DNA from: an uncultured Dyadobacter sp. | Lineage (GTDB): Bacteria > Bacteroidota > Bacteroidia > Cytophagales > Spirosomataceae | Length of the DNA: 64,000 nt | Direction: 5' to 3' | Assembly (NCBI RefSeq): GCF_946482605.1 | Contig: NZ_CAMLSE010000003.1 | Span: 62,001-126,000 of the forward strand | In this document: piece after piece, positions 17,675 to 27,400 of the stretch | Position numbering within the stretch: the stretch's first letter is position 1 | Layout: each line of letters starts with the position of its first letter | Position numbers and translations under genes: made by a program | The notes under the pieces: generated by a model | The model's database searches: none | Told to the model about the DNA's origin: nothing | The model's input: only the letters and a program-made list of their open reading frames with translations

Positions 17675-19401
17675 AGAAAATAGTACTGGCATTGTTGCTG
17701 CTCAGCACCGGGCTACCCGGCATTTCACAAAACGAAATGCCCAAGGCGCAGCGTCTCAAATGGTGGCAAGACTCCAAAATGGGTCTTTTTATTCACTGGG
17801 GACCAGTTTCCCGCATTGGGAAGGAAATCAGCTGGTCGCGGGAAGGATATGGCAAAGCGAAATACGACTCGCTGTACCGCCACTTCAACCCCACCCGTTT
17901 CAATGCAAAGGAATGGGTAGCGCTCGCGAAGGCATCGGGCATGAAATACATGGTCCTCACGGCGAAACACCACGACGGTTTCTCGCTTTTTGACACTAAA
18001 ACCAACGATTACAACATCATGCACACGCCATTTGGCCGGGATGTGTGCAAAGAGCTGGCCCAGGCCGCGCATGAAGCCGGGATGCCCATCGGCTGGTATT
18101 TTTCCGTCGCCGACTGGAAAGATCCCGATTGCCGTAACCCCGAAACCAACGGCATTTTCGCCGACCGCGTACTCGAACAGGTGCGCGAACTGCTGAGCAA
18201 CTATGGCAAAATCAGCCTGCTGTGGATAGACTACGAAGGCTGGCCCACACCGGCGGAGCCCAAAAAGGTTTATGACCTGGCCAGGAAACTGCAACCCGCT
18301 ATCATCATCAATAACCGCCTCGAACCGTTCACACCGGACGAGTCGCATGCCTACATCGGTCAATATGCGGATTATGCCACACCCGAAGGCTTTGTAGCGG
18401 GCTACGGCAAAGTGCCGTGGGAAACCTGTACCAACATGGGCCATCAATGGGCATGGCGTTTCGGCGACCACCCGCGCAGCCTGAAAGAATCGGTGCATAC
18501 CCTGCTGCGGTGCGTGGGCGGAAACGGAAACCTGCTCTTCAACATCGGCCCCGACAGTACCGGGGTATTCCCCGCGGATTTCGCGGCCAGGGCACGCGAG
18601 ATGGGCAGCTGGATCACCAAAAACCAGGAAGCTATTTACAATACCAAAGGCGGGGTCTACACACCGGCCGCAGACTATGTGAGCTCTTTCAAAGGCGACA
18701 AGGTATACGTGCATCTGCTGAACGCCGGTAAAACCGAACTCGCATTGCCGCCCATCCCCGCGAAAGTCACCAAAGCTACATTGCTGGACGGGACAACTAT
18801 CCCGTTCAAACAGTCGGGCAAGGCGGTAAACCTCAGTTACCCAACAGCAAAGATAGACTCCATTGCTACCATCGCCGTCCTGACGCTGGACAGGAACGCC
18901 TCCGCCCTGGCTCCTGTGATCCCCTTCCCCACCAGTGGCTCGATCGCTTATGCGCAAAAGTCTGCCGCGTCGAGCTCCGTCGGACAATTTTACCACGACC
19001 CGGCAGCTGCATTTGACGACAATCCCAAAACCGCCTGGAAGATAGGCCGTCGGAAAGACGTCGATTTCTCCAAGTTTTATGGTAAAAACCTGCATTACCA
19101 GTCGCCGGAAATTATGGCTTTGTATGAACCGTCGGGATGGCTGGAAGTGGATCTCGGCCAGCCGCAACTGGTGGGACGTGTGAAACTAGGCGAATCGAAA
19201 TACGGGCAGTCGGAGATCAAAAAATTCGAAGTGCTTTACCAGAAGGGCACGCAATGGGTCCCGCTTACCCAGGGCACGCAGATGGGAGATTGGGACAAAA
19301 CGGTCGAGCCTGTGAAAGCCCAGAAATTCAGACTGGCGATCCAGGACTATCATGGATACTTCGGCGTAAACGAGTTTCAGTTGTTCCCGCCCGCGAAATA
19401 A
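17671..19401 (+). CDS. GH29 alpha-L-fucosidase with C-terminal F5/8 type C domain
   Basis: 576 residues, signal peptide ending near GISQ. GH29 motifs: KMGLFIHWGPVSRIG, MVLTAKHHDGFSLFD, and the likely nucleophile Asp187 in LLWIDYEGW. A linker beta domain (about 335-405) and a discoidin-like carbohydrate-binding domain (about 430-576, containing GWLEVDLGQPQLVGRVKLGE) follow. It is clearly divergent from the fucosidase at 11294, so the two probably prefer different linkages or ends. It shares 4 bases with the permease gene, tying enzyme and transport together. Confidence 0.93.
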   Translation: MKKIVLALLLLSTGLPGISQNEMPKAQRLKWWQDSKMGLFIHWGPVSRIGKEISWSREGYGKAKYDSLYRHFNPTRFNAKEWVALAKASGMKYMVLTAKHHDGFSLFDTKTNDYNIMHTPFGRDVCKELAQAAHEAGMPIGWYFSVADWKDPDCRNPETNGIFADRVLEQVRELLSNYGKISLLWIDYEGWPTPAEPKKVYDLARKLQPAIIINNRLEPFTPDESHAYIGQYADYATPEGFVAGYGKVPWETCTNMGHQWAWRFGDHPRSLKESVHTLLRCVGGNGNLLFNIGPDSTGVFPADFAARAREMGSWITKNQEAIYNTKGGVYTPAADYVSSFKGDKVYVHLLNAGKTELALPPIPAKVTKATLLDGTTIPFKQSGKAVNLSYPTAKIDSIATIAVLTLDRNASALAPVIPFPTSGSIAYAQKSAASSSVGQFYHDPAAAFDDNPKTAWKIGRRKDVDFSKFYGKNLHYQSPEIMALYEPSGWLEVDLGQPQLVGRVKLGESKYGQSEIKKFEVLYQKGTQWVPLTQGTQMGDWDKTVEPVKAQKFRLAIQDYHGYFGVNEFQLFPPAK

Positions 19402-19574
19402 CGGCCAGGCGCATTGCATTACATTAAAATACGATGGTGAATCAACTCCTCATGAGGCTCACCCTGCAGGTTTCTTCGAAGTGGATAACTCAGGGCCAGC
19501 CATACTAAATCTAAACCTCGTTCCAATGCCTATGATGATACACAAACAGCTTTTCAACCCATAAATTAAACGAA

Positions 19575-19630
19575 CCGGCGGGCTACGCGCCCGGTATGGG
19601 ACAACAACAAGGTCCATCCTCGACGGATGG
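19575..19630 (+). other. Two hairpins in the leader of the fucose susC gene
   Basis: The 282 bases before susC hold two GC-rich hairpins in an AT-rich background. The first pairs GGGC 19580-19583 with GCCC 19589-19592, extended by flanking ACC/GGT. The second pairs CCATCC 19614-19619 with GGATGG 19625-19630 over a 5-nt loop. They may weaken read-through from the catabolic genes, or be decayed repeats. No long T-run follows directly. AATTGA/TCAATT inverted repeats lie just before the start codon. Confidence 0.4.
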
Positions 19631-19683
19631 CGGGTGGAATTTTCACGTCTATTTTTTTGAATTGAATAAATCAATTAAAAATT

Positions 19684-22600
19684 ATGAAAATACACATAAA
19701 TCATTTGAGACTATTTCCCAAACCTATGAGAAACCTTTTTACTTTTTTCCTGACCCTGGTCGCGGCGCTCGGCGGCTTGTCCAGGGCGGAAGCTGCCCGT
19801 GACGTACGCGGGCAGGTCAGAGAGCGCGATGGCGGCGTGCTGCCGGGCGTGAGCATTGTGATCAAAGGTACCCAGCGCGGTACGGTCACCAACGAAAAAG
19901 GCGAGTTCACGATCGACGTTCAGCCACAGGACTCGGTGCTCGTTTTCAGCTTTGTGGGGTACCAGACGCGCGAAGAATCCATTGGCGGGCGTTCCGAGAT
20001 CAGTGTGGAACTGGCCGTGGAAGATAAGTCGCTGAACGAGATCGTGGTAGTGGGCTACGGAAGTCAGAAAAAAGCGGACATTACGGGGGCCGTCGGCAGT
20101 GTGAAGGGCAGTGAACTGAAGGCGGTCAGCGCAGGCGACGCGTCCAGTCTTTTGCAGGGCCGGATGGCGGGCGTGGTGGTACAGAATGGCGGCAGCGCGC
20201 CTGGACAAGCGCCTGCCGTCGTAATCCGCGGCACGGGTACCTTCGGGAACGACCAGCCGCTGTATGTCGTCGATGGGATGATCACCAACTCCATGGGCTT
20301 TGTAAACCCGAACGACATCGAATCCATCGAAGTATTGAAAGACGCATCGGCAGCGGCGATTTACGGAAGCCGGGCAGCCAATGGCGTGGTGCTGATCACG
20401 ACCAAATCCGGAACTTCGGGCGACATCAAGATCAGCCTCAATGTGAAAGCAGGAATTCAAACCCCGACGAAAAGGCTGAAATTTCTGGACGCAAGGCAAT
20501 ATGCCGACTGGAATAACCTCGCGCACGACAACGACGGGTTACCCCGCGCACCGGGCAACGACGCCCAGTTCAACCCGGCCATTAACACCGACTGGCAGGA
20601 CCTTTCCATCGGTTCGGCACCGCTTACCGACTATAACCTGAGTCTTTCCGGCGGCGGCAAGAATGCGAAATTCTTTATTTCAGGACAGTATTTCGACCAA
20701 AAAGGTATTGTGGTGGACTCCCGTTTCAAACGCTATAACCTGCGGGCGAACTCGACTTTTACGAAGGGCAGATTCAAGTTCACCGAATCCCTTTCCGCCT
20801 CCCGGAGCGTGAATAATCCGAATACCTATTTCGGCAGGGAAACCGGCGAGCTGCCGACAATGCCGGTGTATGATGCCAGCAAAAAAGGTGGATTCGGCGG
20901 TCTGGAACCTGCATTTGCGGGAGTGTCGCGGGTAGTAAACTGGTACGGCGCCGCCAAACTGAACGACAACCAGCTGACCAACGATCAGGTCCTGGGCAAC
21001 ATCGGATTGGAATATGAGATACTGAAAGGTTTGAAATACAAACTGAATGTAGGACTTGATTATGGTGTCAACCACTCCTATTCCTTCACACCGGCCTTCT
21101 TTTTCAGCGGGTCCATTGAAGCATTCAACGACGCGGCCGACCTCAGCGAGAACATCACCCGCAGCCTGACGACGCTCATCGAGCATACTTTGACCTACAA
21201 CAAGTCATTCGGCGACCATCACTTCGAGCTGCTGGCCGGTTACACATCCCAAACCGGTACCGCCCGGAGCCTCGGTGCAGGTGCGACCGACTTCCCTTCC
21301 GACGGCCTGAGCGTGGTCAATGCCGCATTGAACCGGAATGTGAATACGACGGGCGACTTGCAGGAATTTGCATTGCAATCGGTCCTGGGCAGGCTGAACT
21401 ACAATTACAAATCGAAATACCTGCTGAGCGCGACGATCCGTCGGGACGGCTCTTCCAAATTTTTGTATCCTAAAAATACATTTGCCACATTCCCTTCCTT
21501 CTCCCTGGGCTGGCGGGTGAGCGAAGAAGCGTTTTTCCCGAAAGGAGCCGTGGTGAGCGATGTGAAACTCCGCGGAAGCTACGGAACGCTCGGTTCACAG
21601 AATATCTCGAACTACCTGACCTCCTCCGTACTGAACGTAAATACCGACTATTATTTCGCGGGAGGAGTGCAGCCCGGGATCGGTCTGACCAACTTCTCTA
21701 ATCCGGATATCAAATGGGAGTCTACCAAAACGACCGATTTCGGTGCCGATGTAAGCCTTCTGAACAATGCGATCAATATCACGGCGGATTATTTCAATAA
21801 AAAATCCTTCGATATCCTCGCCAACATCCCGATCCCGATCTATGGCGGTGCAGGCAGCACCCTAACCAAGAATGCCGCGACGATCAACAACAGGGGGTTT
21901 GAAATAGCTGTAACCTACAACCGGGCTGCAAGCTCCAAAGACGGGTTCAAATACAGCCTCACGGGCTCATTTACCAGTATCCGTAACCGGGTCGTAAGCC
22001 TGGGCGACGGAGTGACACCCATTACAGGCGGCGGTTTCACTCAGCAATCCCTCACGGCCACACGCACGGATGTGGGCCAGCCTGTGGGCAGTTTCTGGGG
22101 ATATCAGGTGCTGGGTATTTATCAAAGCACCCAGGAAGCGATCGACGACGGCCGTCCTGAGGCGCGGGCAGGCGATTTCAAATTCAGCAAAACACAGGGA
22201 TGGCTCGGCAGTCCGTTCCCGAAATTCAACTACGGCGTTTCAGGGAACGGTTCCTGGAAAAGCTTCGACGTCAGCCTGTTCTTCCAGGGCGTGAGCGGCA
22301 ACAAGATCTGGAATGCGAAGCGGTTCCAGCATATCCTGGATTATGGCAGCAACAAGTTTCCCGACGTGCTCCGCGCCTGGACGCCGCAGAACACGAACAC
22401 CGACATTCCACGCGTAACGCAGACCGACCCGGCCAACAACAAACGGTCGTCATCGTTCTACGTCGAAGACGGTTCTTACCTGCGCCTCAAAAACATCACG
22501 ATTGGCTACTCGCTGCCACAGTCGATTCTTAATACCGCCAAGATCAGCGCCGCCCGCTTCTACATCAGCGCACAGAACATCCTGACTTTCACGAAGTACA

Positions 22601-22731
22601 ACGGCTACGATCCGGAGATCGGGCGGAACAGCAGCACGGCTTACCAGAGCGGGCTTTTCAGCAACGGCGTCGATATTCAGGCTTATCCCAATGCCAAACT
22701 GGTCAGTGTTGGTGTGGATCTAACTTTCTAA
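19684..22731 (+). CDS. SusC-type TonB-dependent glycan importer (fucose locus)
   Basis: 1015 residues. After the signal sequence comes the carboxypeptidase-regulatory-like domain (about 40-120, VRGQVRERDGGVLPGVSI), the SusC signature before the plug (EIVVVGYGSQKK), the plug domain with IESIEVLKDASAAAIYGSRAANGVVLITTK, and a 22-strand outer-membrane barrel ending in Phe. It imports oligosaccharides captured by the SusD partner 10 bases downstream. A start at the internal ATG 19726 (MRNLFTFFL) would give a more ordinary signal peptide. Position after the fucosidase suggests fucosylated oligosaccharides as cargo. Confidence 0.95.
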   Translation: MKIHINHLRLFPKPMRNLFTFFLTLVAALGGLSRAEAARDVRGQVRERDGGVLPGVSIVIKGTQRGTVTNEKGEFTIDVQPQDSVLVFSFVGYQTREESIGGRSEISVELAVEDKSLNEIVVVGYGSQKKADITGAVGSVKGSELKAVSAGDASSLLQGRMAGVVVQNGGSAPGQAPAVVIRGTGTFGNDQPLYVVDGMITNSMGFVNPNDIESIEVLKDASAAAIYGSRAANGVVLITTKSGTSGDIKISLNVKAGIQTPTKRLKFLDARQYADWNNLAHDNDGLPRAPGNDAQFNPAINTDWQDLSIGSAPLTDYNLSLSGGGKNAKFFISGQYFDQKGIVVDSRFKRYNLRANSTFTKGRFKFTESLSASRSVNNPNTYFGRETGELPTMPVYDASKKGGFGGLEPAFAGVSRVVNWYGAAKLNDNQLTNDQVLGNIGLEYEILKGLKYKLNVGLDYGVNHSYSFTPAFFFSGSIEAFNDAADLSENITRSLTTLIEHTLTYNKSFGDHHFELLAGYTSQTGTARSLGAGATDFPSDGLSVVNAALNRNVNTTGDLQEFALQSVLGRLNYNYKSKYLLSATIRRDGSSKFLYPKNTFATFPSFSLGWRVSEEAFFPKGAVVSDVKLRGSYGTLGSQNISNYLTSSVLNVNTDYYFAGGVQPGIGLTNFSNPDIKWESTKTTDFGADVSLLNNAINITADYFNKKSFDILANIPIPIYGGAGSTLTKNAATINNRGFEIAVTYNRAASSKDGFKYSLTGSFTSIRNRVVSLGDGVTPITGGGFTQQSLTATRTDVGQPVGSFWGYQVLGIYQSTQEAIDDGRPEARAGDFKFSKTQGWLGSPFPKFNYGVSGNGSWKSFDVSLFFQGVSGNKIWNAKRFQHILDYGSNKFPDVLRAWTPQNTNTDIPRVTQTDPANNKRSSSFYVEDGSYLRLKNITIGYSLPQSILNTAKISAARFYISAQNILTFTKYNGYDPEIGRNSSTAYQSGLFSNGVDIQAYPNAKLVSVGVDLTF

Positions 22732-22741
22732 AATACTCACT

Positions 22742-24304
22742 ATGAAACCGATATTCCAAAACACGAAATGGGCCAGGGCATTCAACCCGGCCTCCCTGTT
22801 TATGATCCTGGTGCTGGTGATGGTCAATTGCAACAAGAAGGACCTCGACCTTACCAATCCTAACAACCTGAGCGTACAGAGCTTCTGGAAAACGGCCGAT
22901 GATGCCGAAAAGGGCCTGGTAGCGTGCTACGGCCCCCTCACGACCATCCAGGGCTGGGGCCGGATGCTGGGCGCATTGCTCACGATCCACCGTGGCGACG
23001 ACGTGAACCCGTTCCCGTTCCCGGCAGTAAACGATCCCGGCACATTTTCGACCGTCAGCAGCGACGGACGCGTGAATGAAGGCTGGACCGAGCTGAACGC
23101 CATCGTAGCCAGGGCCAATGCGGTACTTTTCTATGTGCCCGACATCAGCATGGACGAAGCCCGCAAAAAGCAGATCCTCGGCGAAGCGTCGTTCCTGCGT
23201 GCATTAGCTCATTTCTATCTGCTTAATATGTGGGGACATATCCCCTTGATCACTAAACCCATTGAAACACTCGACGACCTGTTCATAGACCAGGCACCGC
23301 AGGCTGATGTATGGGCGTCGATCGTCAATGATGCGAAGACCGCACAGGCTGCATTGCCCGAAACCGTCGATCCGAAGGACATCGGACGGGCTACCTGGGG
23401 AGCTGCTACCGCATTGCTCGGCAAGGCATTGCTTTTCAACAAAGACTGGACCGGGGCGGCGGCGGAGTTCAAAAAGATTGTCGACAAACCTAATCTTTAC
23501 AGCCTCGTCACCAACTACCAGGACAACTTCATGGCTTCGGGCAACAACAACACGGAGTCGGTATGGGAACTACAATACCAGAGTACCCCGAACGGCAACT
23601 GGGGCACCAGCGGGACGGCGAACCCACTGCGCGGCCAGGGCTGGGAGTCGGATGTAGCACCCGCGGGCTACACCAGCCAGGGCAGTGTTTCTGTCAATAA
23701 ATGGGTGTATGACCTGTTTATGAAGCAAAAAACCAAAGACGGCAAGATCGATCCCCGTGCCTATGCCACGATCATCTGGAACTATCCGGGTGCTAAGGTT
23801 TACAAGGATGATTTTTCCAAAGTCATGACGGGTGCCAACCTCAACAATTTCTGGGTGCGCAAATACCTGAATTTCGACCGGGAGAGTGCCAGTGTACCCG
23901 GTTCATGGGGGTATCCCAACAATAACCGCCGGATGATCCGCCTGGCCGATGTGCTGCTGATGTACGCGGAAGCGATCAACGAAGCATCGGGCCCCGATGC
24001 CGCCGCCTACGCAGCAATCAACCGTGTGCGGGCGCGTGCCGGCATGCCCGACATTCCCACAGGCCTGAGCCAGACCGCTTTCCGCGACGCCGTGCATGAC
24101 GAGCGGGTGCTGGAACTATCCCTCGAAGGCGACCGCGTCTTCGACCTCCTGCGCTGGGGCAATATGGCAGAGCATTTCAAGGCACACCCGGAATACCGCT
24201 CCAACAGCGGGGCGGTGTTTGTCAAAGGCAAGCACGAATACCTGCCGATCCCTATCAACGACATCGGCGCAAACCCGAAATTGAAACAAAACGAAGGATA
24301 TTGA
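22742..24304 (+). CDS. SusD/RagB surface glycan-binding lipoprotein (fucose locus)
   Basis: 520 residues. Lipoprotein signal with the lipidated Cys at about residue 30 (VMVNC). The family shows in the TPR-rich N-terminal half (RALAHFYLLNMWGHIPLIT), the ADVLLMYAEAINEA segment and the C-terminal RVLELSLEGDRVFDLLRWG block. It forms the lid on the SusC barrel encoded just upstream and binds the incoming glycan. A 146-bp nested palindrome follows before the next gene. Confidence 0.95.
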   Translation: MKPIFQNTKWARAFNPASLFMILVLVMVNCNKKDLDLTNPNNLSVQSFWKTADDAEKGLVACYGPLTTIQGWGRMLGALLTIHRGDDVNPFPFPAVNDPGTFSTVSSDGRVNEGWTELNAIVARANAVLFYVPDISMDEARKKQILGEASFLRALAHFYLLNMWGHIPLITKPIETLDDLFIDQAPQADVWASIVNDAKTAQAALPETVDPKDIGRATWGAATALLGKALLFNKDWTGAAAEFKKIVDKPNLYSLVTNYQDNFMASGNNNTESVWELQYQSTPNGNWGTSGTANPLRGQGWESDVAPAGYTSQGSVSVNKWVYDLFMKQKTKDGKIDPRAYATIIWNYPGAKVYKDDFSKVMTGANLNNFWVRKYLNFDRESASVPGSWGYPNNNRRMIRLADVLLMYAEAINEASGPDAAAYAAINRVRARAGMPDIPTGLSQTAFRDAVHDERVLELSLEGDRVFDLLRWGNMAEHFKAHPEYRSNSGAVFVKGKHEYLPIPINDIGANPKLKQNEGY

Positions 24305-24318
24305 CCGATCTGCAAATG

Positions 24319-24464
24319 TTTCGGTGCGCTGCACCTTGCGATGATCTGGTCATCATTTTCTACAAGTCTTGTGGTGCTCTGCACCTCGGCAAAGTAGGTG
24401 CAGAGCACCATAAGACTTGTAGAATCAGGGAAATTCAAATATAAATAGGTGCAGCGCACCGAAA
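24319..24464 (+). repeat. Nested inverted-repeat element (REPIN-like) between susD and the FG-GAP gene
   Basis: Outer arms 24319-24336 and 24447-24464 are perfectly complementary over 18 bp. Inner arms 24360-24386 and 24396-24422 are complementary over 27 bp with a single mismatch, around a 9-nt loop. Each arm is also its own small hairpin: GGTGC-GCT-GCACC in the outer left arm, GGTGC-TCT-GCACC in the inner left arm, with the complementary forms on the right. A further small hairpin (GATGA/TCATC) is in the left spacer. The element ends 6 bases before the next ATG, so it occupies the ribosome-binding region. The layout (short palindrome plus tail, two copies head to head) is that of REPIN elements mobilised by Y1-type transposases; none is encoded here. 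Confidence 0.8.
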
Positions 24465-24470
24465 GAATCA

Positions 24471-27400
24471 ATGCAAAAAATCCGTCTCCTCTTCATCCCT
24501 GCCGCATTGTTGCTATGGTCGTCGCTCTCCTCGTGCGACCGGGGACAGCCCTCGTTATTCCAAAAGCTCCCTTCCAATCGCACAGGCATTCTCTTCAACA
24601 ATACCATTACCGAAAGCGACTCGGTGAATATCCTCAGCTACTACTACTGTTACAATGGCGGTGGTGTGGGGATTGCCGATTTCAACAATGACGGCTTGCA
24701 CGATGTGTTTTTTACCGGAAATATGGTTTCCTCCAAACTCTATCTCAATAAGGGTAATATGGAGTTTGAGGACATTACCGAAAAGGCGGGCGTAGCGACC
24801 AAGGACTGGATCATGGGTGTATCTGTTGTGGACATTAACCACGACGGCTATACGGACATCTACCTGAACGTAGCCGGGCCAGGACTTGGCGCCAGGCACC
24901 ACAATCTACTCTTTATCAATCAAAAAGACCTCTCATTCCGGGAAGAAGCTGCTGGGTACGGGCTCAACGACAGCTCCTATTGCGTACAATCGGCCTTCCT
25001 GGACTACGACCGCGACGGCGATCTGGACATGTACCTGCTCACCAACGACGTCGATAATGTCGAGAAAACATTCATCCAGCCGGCCTCCTACCCCATTACC
25101 CGCGGCCGGACAGCCGATAAACTGTACGAAAATACCGGCGACACACTGGGGCACCCGCACTACCGCGACGTGTCCATGCGTGCGGGCATCGTGCAGGAAG
25201 GCTACGGCCTCGGAGTCGCCGTGGGTGACCTGAATGGAGACGGATGGCCCGACATCTACGCGGCGAACGACTTTATGCCCAATGACCAGCTGCTCATTAA
25301 CGGGCAAAACAAGACTTTCCGCGAAGCCGCCCGCGAAAGCATGCCGCATCAGACCTACAACGGCATGGGTGTGGACATTGAAGATATTAACAACGACGCC
25401 CGCCCCGACATTATGGTGATGGATATGCTGCCTGAAACCAACGAGCGCCGCAAAACCATGATCGCGAAAGCCGACTACGAAAAGCATTTCATGCGCCAGC
25501 GCGCGGGTTATGTGGACGAATTCATGCGTAACACCCTGCAACTGAACCAGGGCACCAATGCGAACGGCACCACATTCTTTTCCGACATCGCCCAGCTCAC
25601 AGGCATGCACGCCACCGACTGGAGCTGGGGCGTACTCCTCGCCGACTACGACAACGACGGCCTCCGGGACGCTTACATTACCAATGGTTTTGCCAAAAAC
25701 ATCACCGATCTCGATTTCCTGGCCTACAATACCGACGCCAATATGTTCGGGACCGACGCCGTTCGCGCCGACCGGACGAAAGACCTGCTTGGTAAGCTGA
25801 AAGGTGTGAAACTATCCAACTACATGTATCACAATGAAGGCAACCTGGCTTTCGGGAATGCCACCAAATCCTGGGGCCTGGAATATGATTCCTATTCCAA
25901 TGCTGCGGCTTATGCGGATCTGGACAATGACGGCGATCTGGATCTGGTGGTCAACAATATCAATGAAAATGCATTTGTTTTTGAAAACACTTCCCATGCA
26001 GCGGAGCGCCCGACGCATTACCTCCAATGCACTTTTAAGGGAAGTGAAAAAAATCCGGCGGGAGTAGGTACGGCGGTGACGGCCTACTTCGGAAAACAGC
26101 AGGTGTACAGCTATTTTTCGCCGGTCAAAGGCTACTTGTCGAGCATGAACGGGCCGCTGCACATCGGACTGGGTGAAAGCGATGTGATCGATTCGTTAAA
26201 AGTCGTGTGGCCGGACGGGAAGTCCCAGGTGTTGAAATCTGTTAAAACCAATCAACGCCTCACCCTGGAATACACCCGTGCGACAGCAACGGAGATGGCC
26301 CCGCAGGCTTCGGCACCTCTGTTCACGCAGGTTAATGAGGCTTATGACATCCACTGGCGGCATACCGAAAACGATTTCAACGACTTCATCGACGAGCCGC
26401 TACTGCTTTCCATGTATTCCAGAAAAGGGCCGGGCATTGCCATTGGCGATGCCGACAGCCGCAACGGCGCCGACTTTTTCCTCGGTGGCGCGGCGGGCAT
26501 TCCGGGAATGCTATTTACCCAAACGGACAAGGGCACATTCCTGCCCGGGGCGATCAATACCTCGGATGCAAAGTTCGAGGACACCGGTGCACTGTTTCTG
26601 GATACCGACGCCGACGGCGACCAGGACCTGTATGTAGTCAGCGGGGGCAGCGATTTCAAAAGCGACCTTTCCGGCTATGCCGACAGGCTCTACACCAACG
26701 ATGGAAAAGGTAACTTCACCCGGCAAATGAATGCGTTGCCCGTAACGACTTCCAGCGGCAGCGGTGTGGTCGCGGCCGACTTTGACCGGGATGGCGACCT
26801 GGACCTTTTCCGGGCGGGGGCCGTTGTACCGGGCAATTATCCGGCCGCGCCGCGGAGCTACCTGCTGCGAAACGATGGTGGGAATTTCAAAGACGTAACC
26901 GCCGGACTGGCACCGGAACTGGTATCCCCCGGTATGATCAACGCCGCCGTTTGGTCCGATTTCGACAGTGATGGCTGGATCGATCTTATTGTCGTCGGGG
27001 AATGGATGTCGCCACTTTTTTTCCGGAATAAAAAAGGAAAACTCGTCAACGTAACCAACGCAGCCGGCATCAGCAACATGAATGGCTGGTGGAGCAGCAT
27101 TTACCCGGCAGACCTCGATCACGACGGAGACGTTGACTATATCCTCGGCAACATGGGTGACAATGTCGATTACCGACCATTGAGAGACAAGCCATTGGAA
27201 CTATACCACGGTGATTTTGCAGGCAATGGAAAGCAAAAACCCCTTACGACCCAGTATGTGCTGGATCAATCGGGTGATCAAAAGGCGTTCCCCATGGCTT
27301 ACCGCGACGACCTCTTTCGCTCCATGCCCATTCTGAAAAAGCGTTTCAATACCTACGAACCGTACAGCCGCGCCCGGCTAGGCGATGTTTTCGAAAGCGG

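Noticed and set aside
17725..19167. 480-codon open frame on the minus strand
   Set aside because: Antisense to the GH29 fucosidase; composition (His, Arg, Val, Gln-rich) is typical of a shadow frame.
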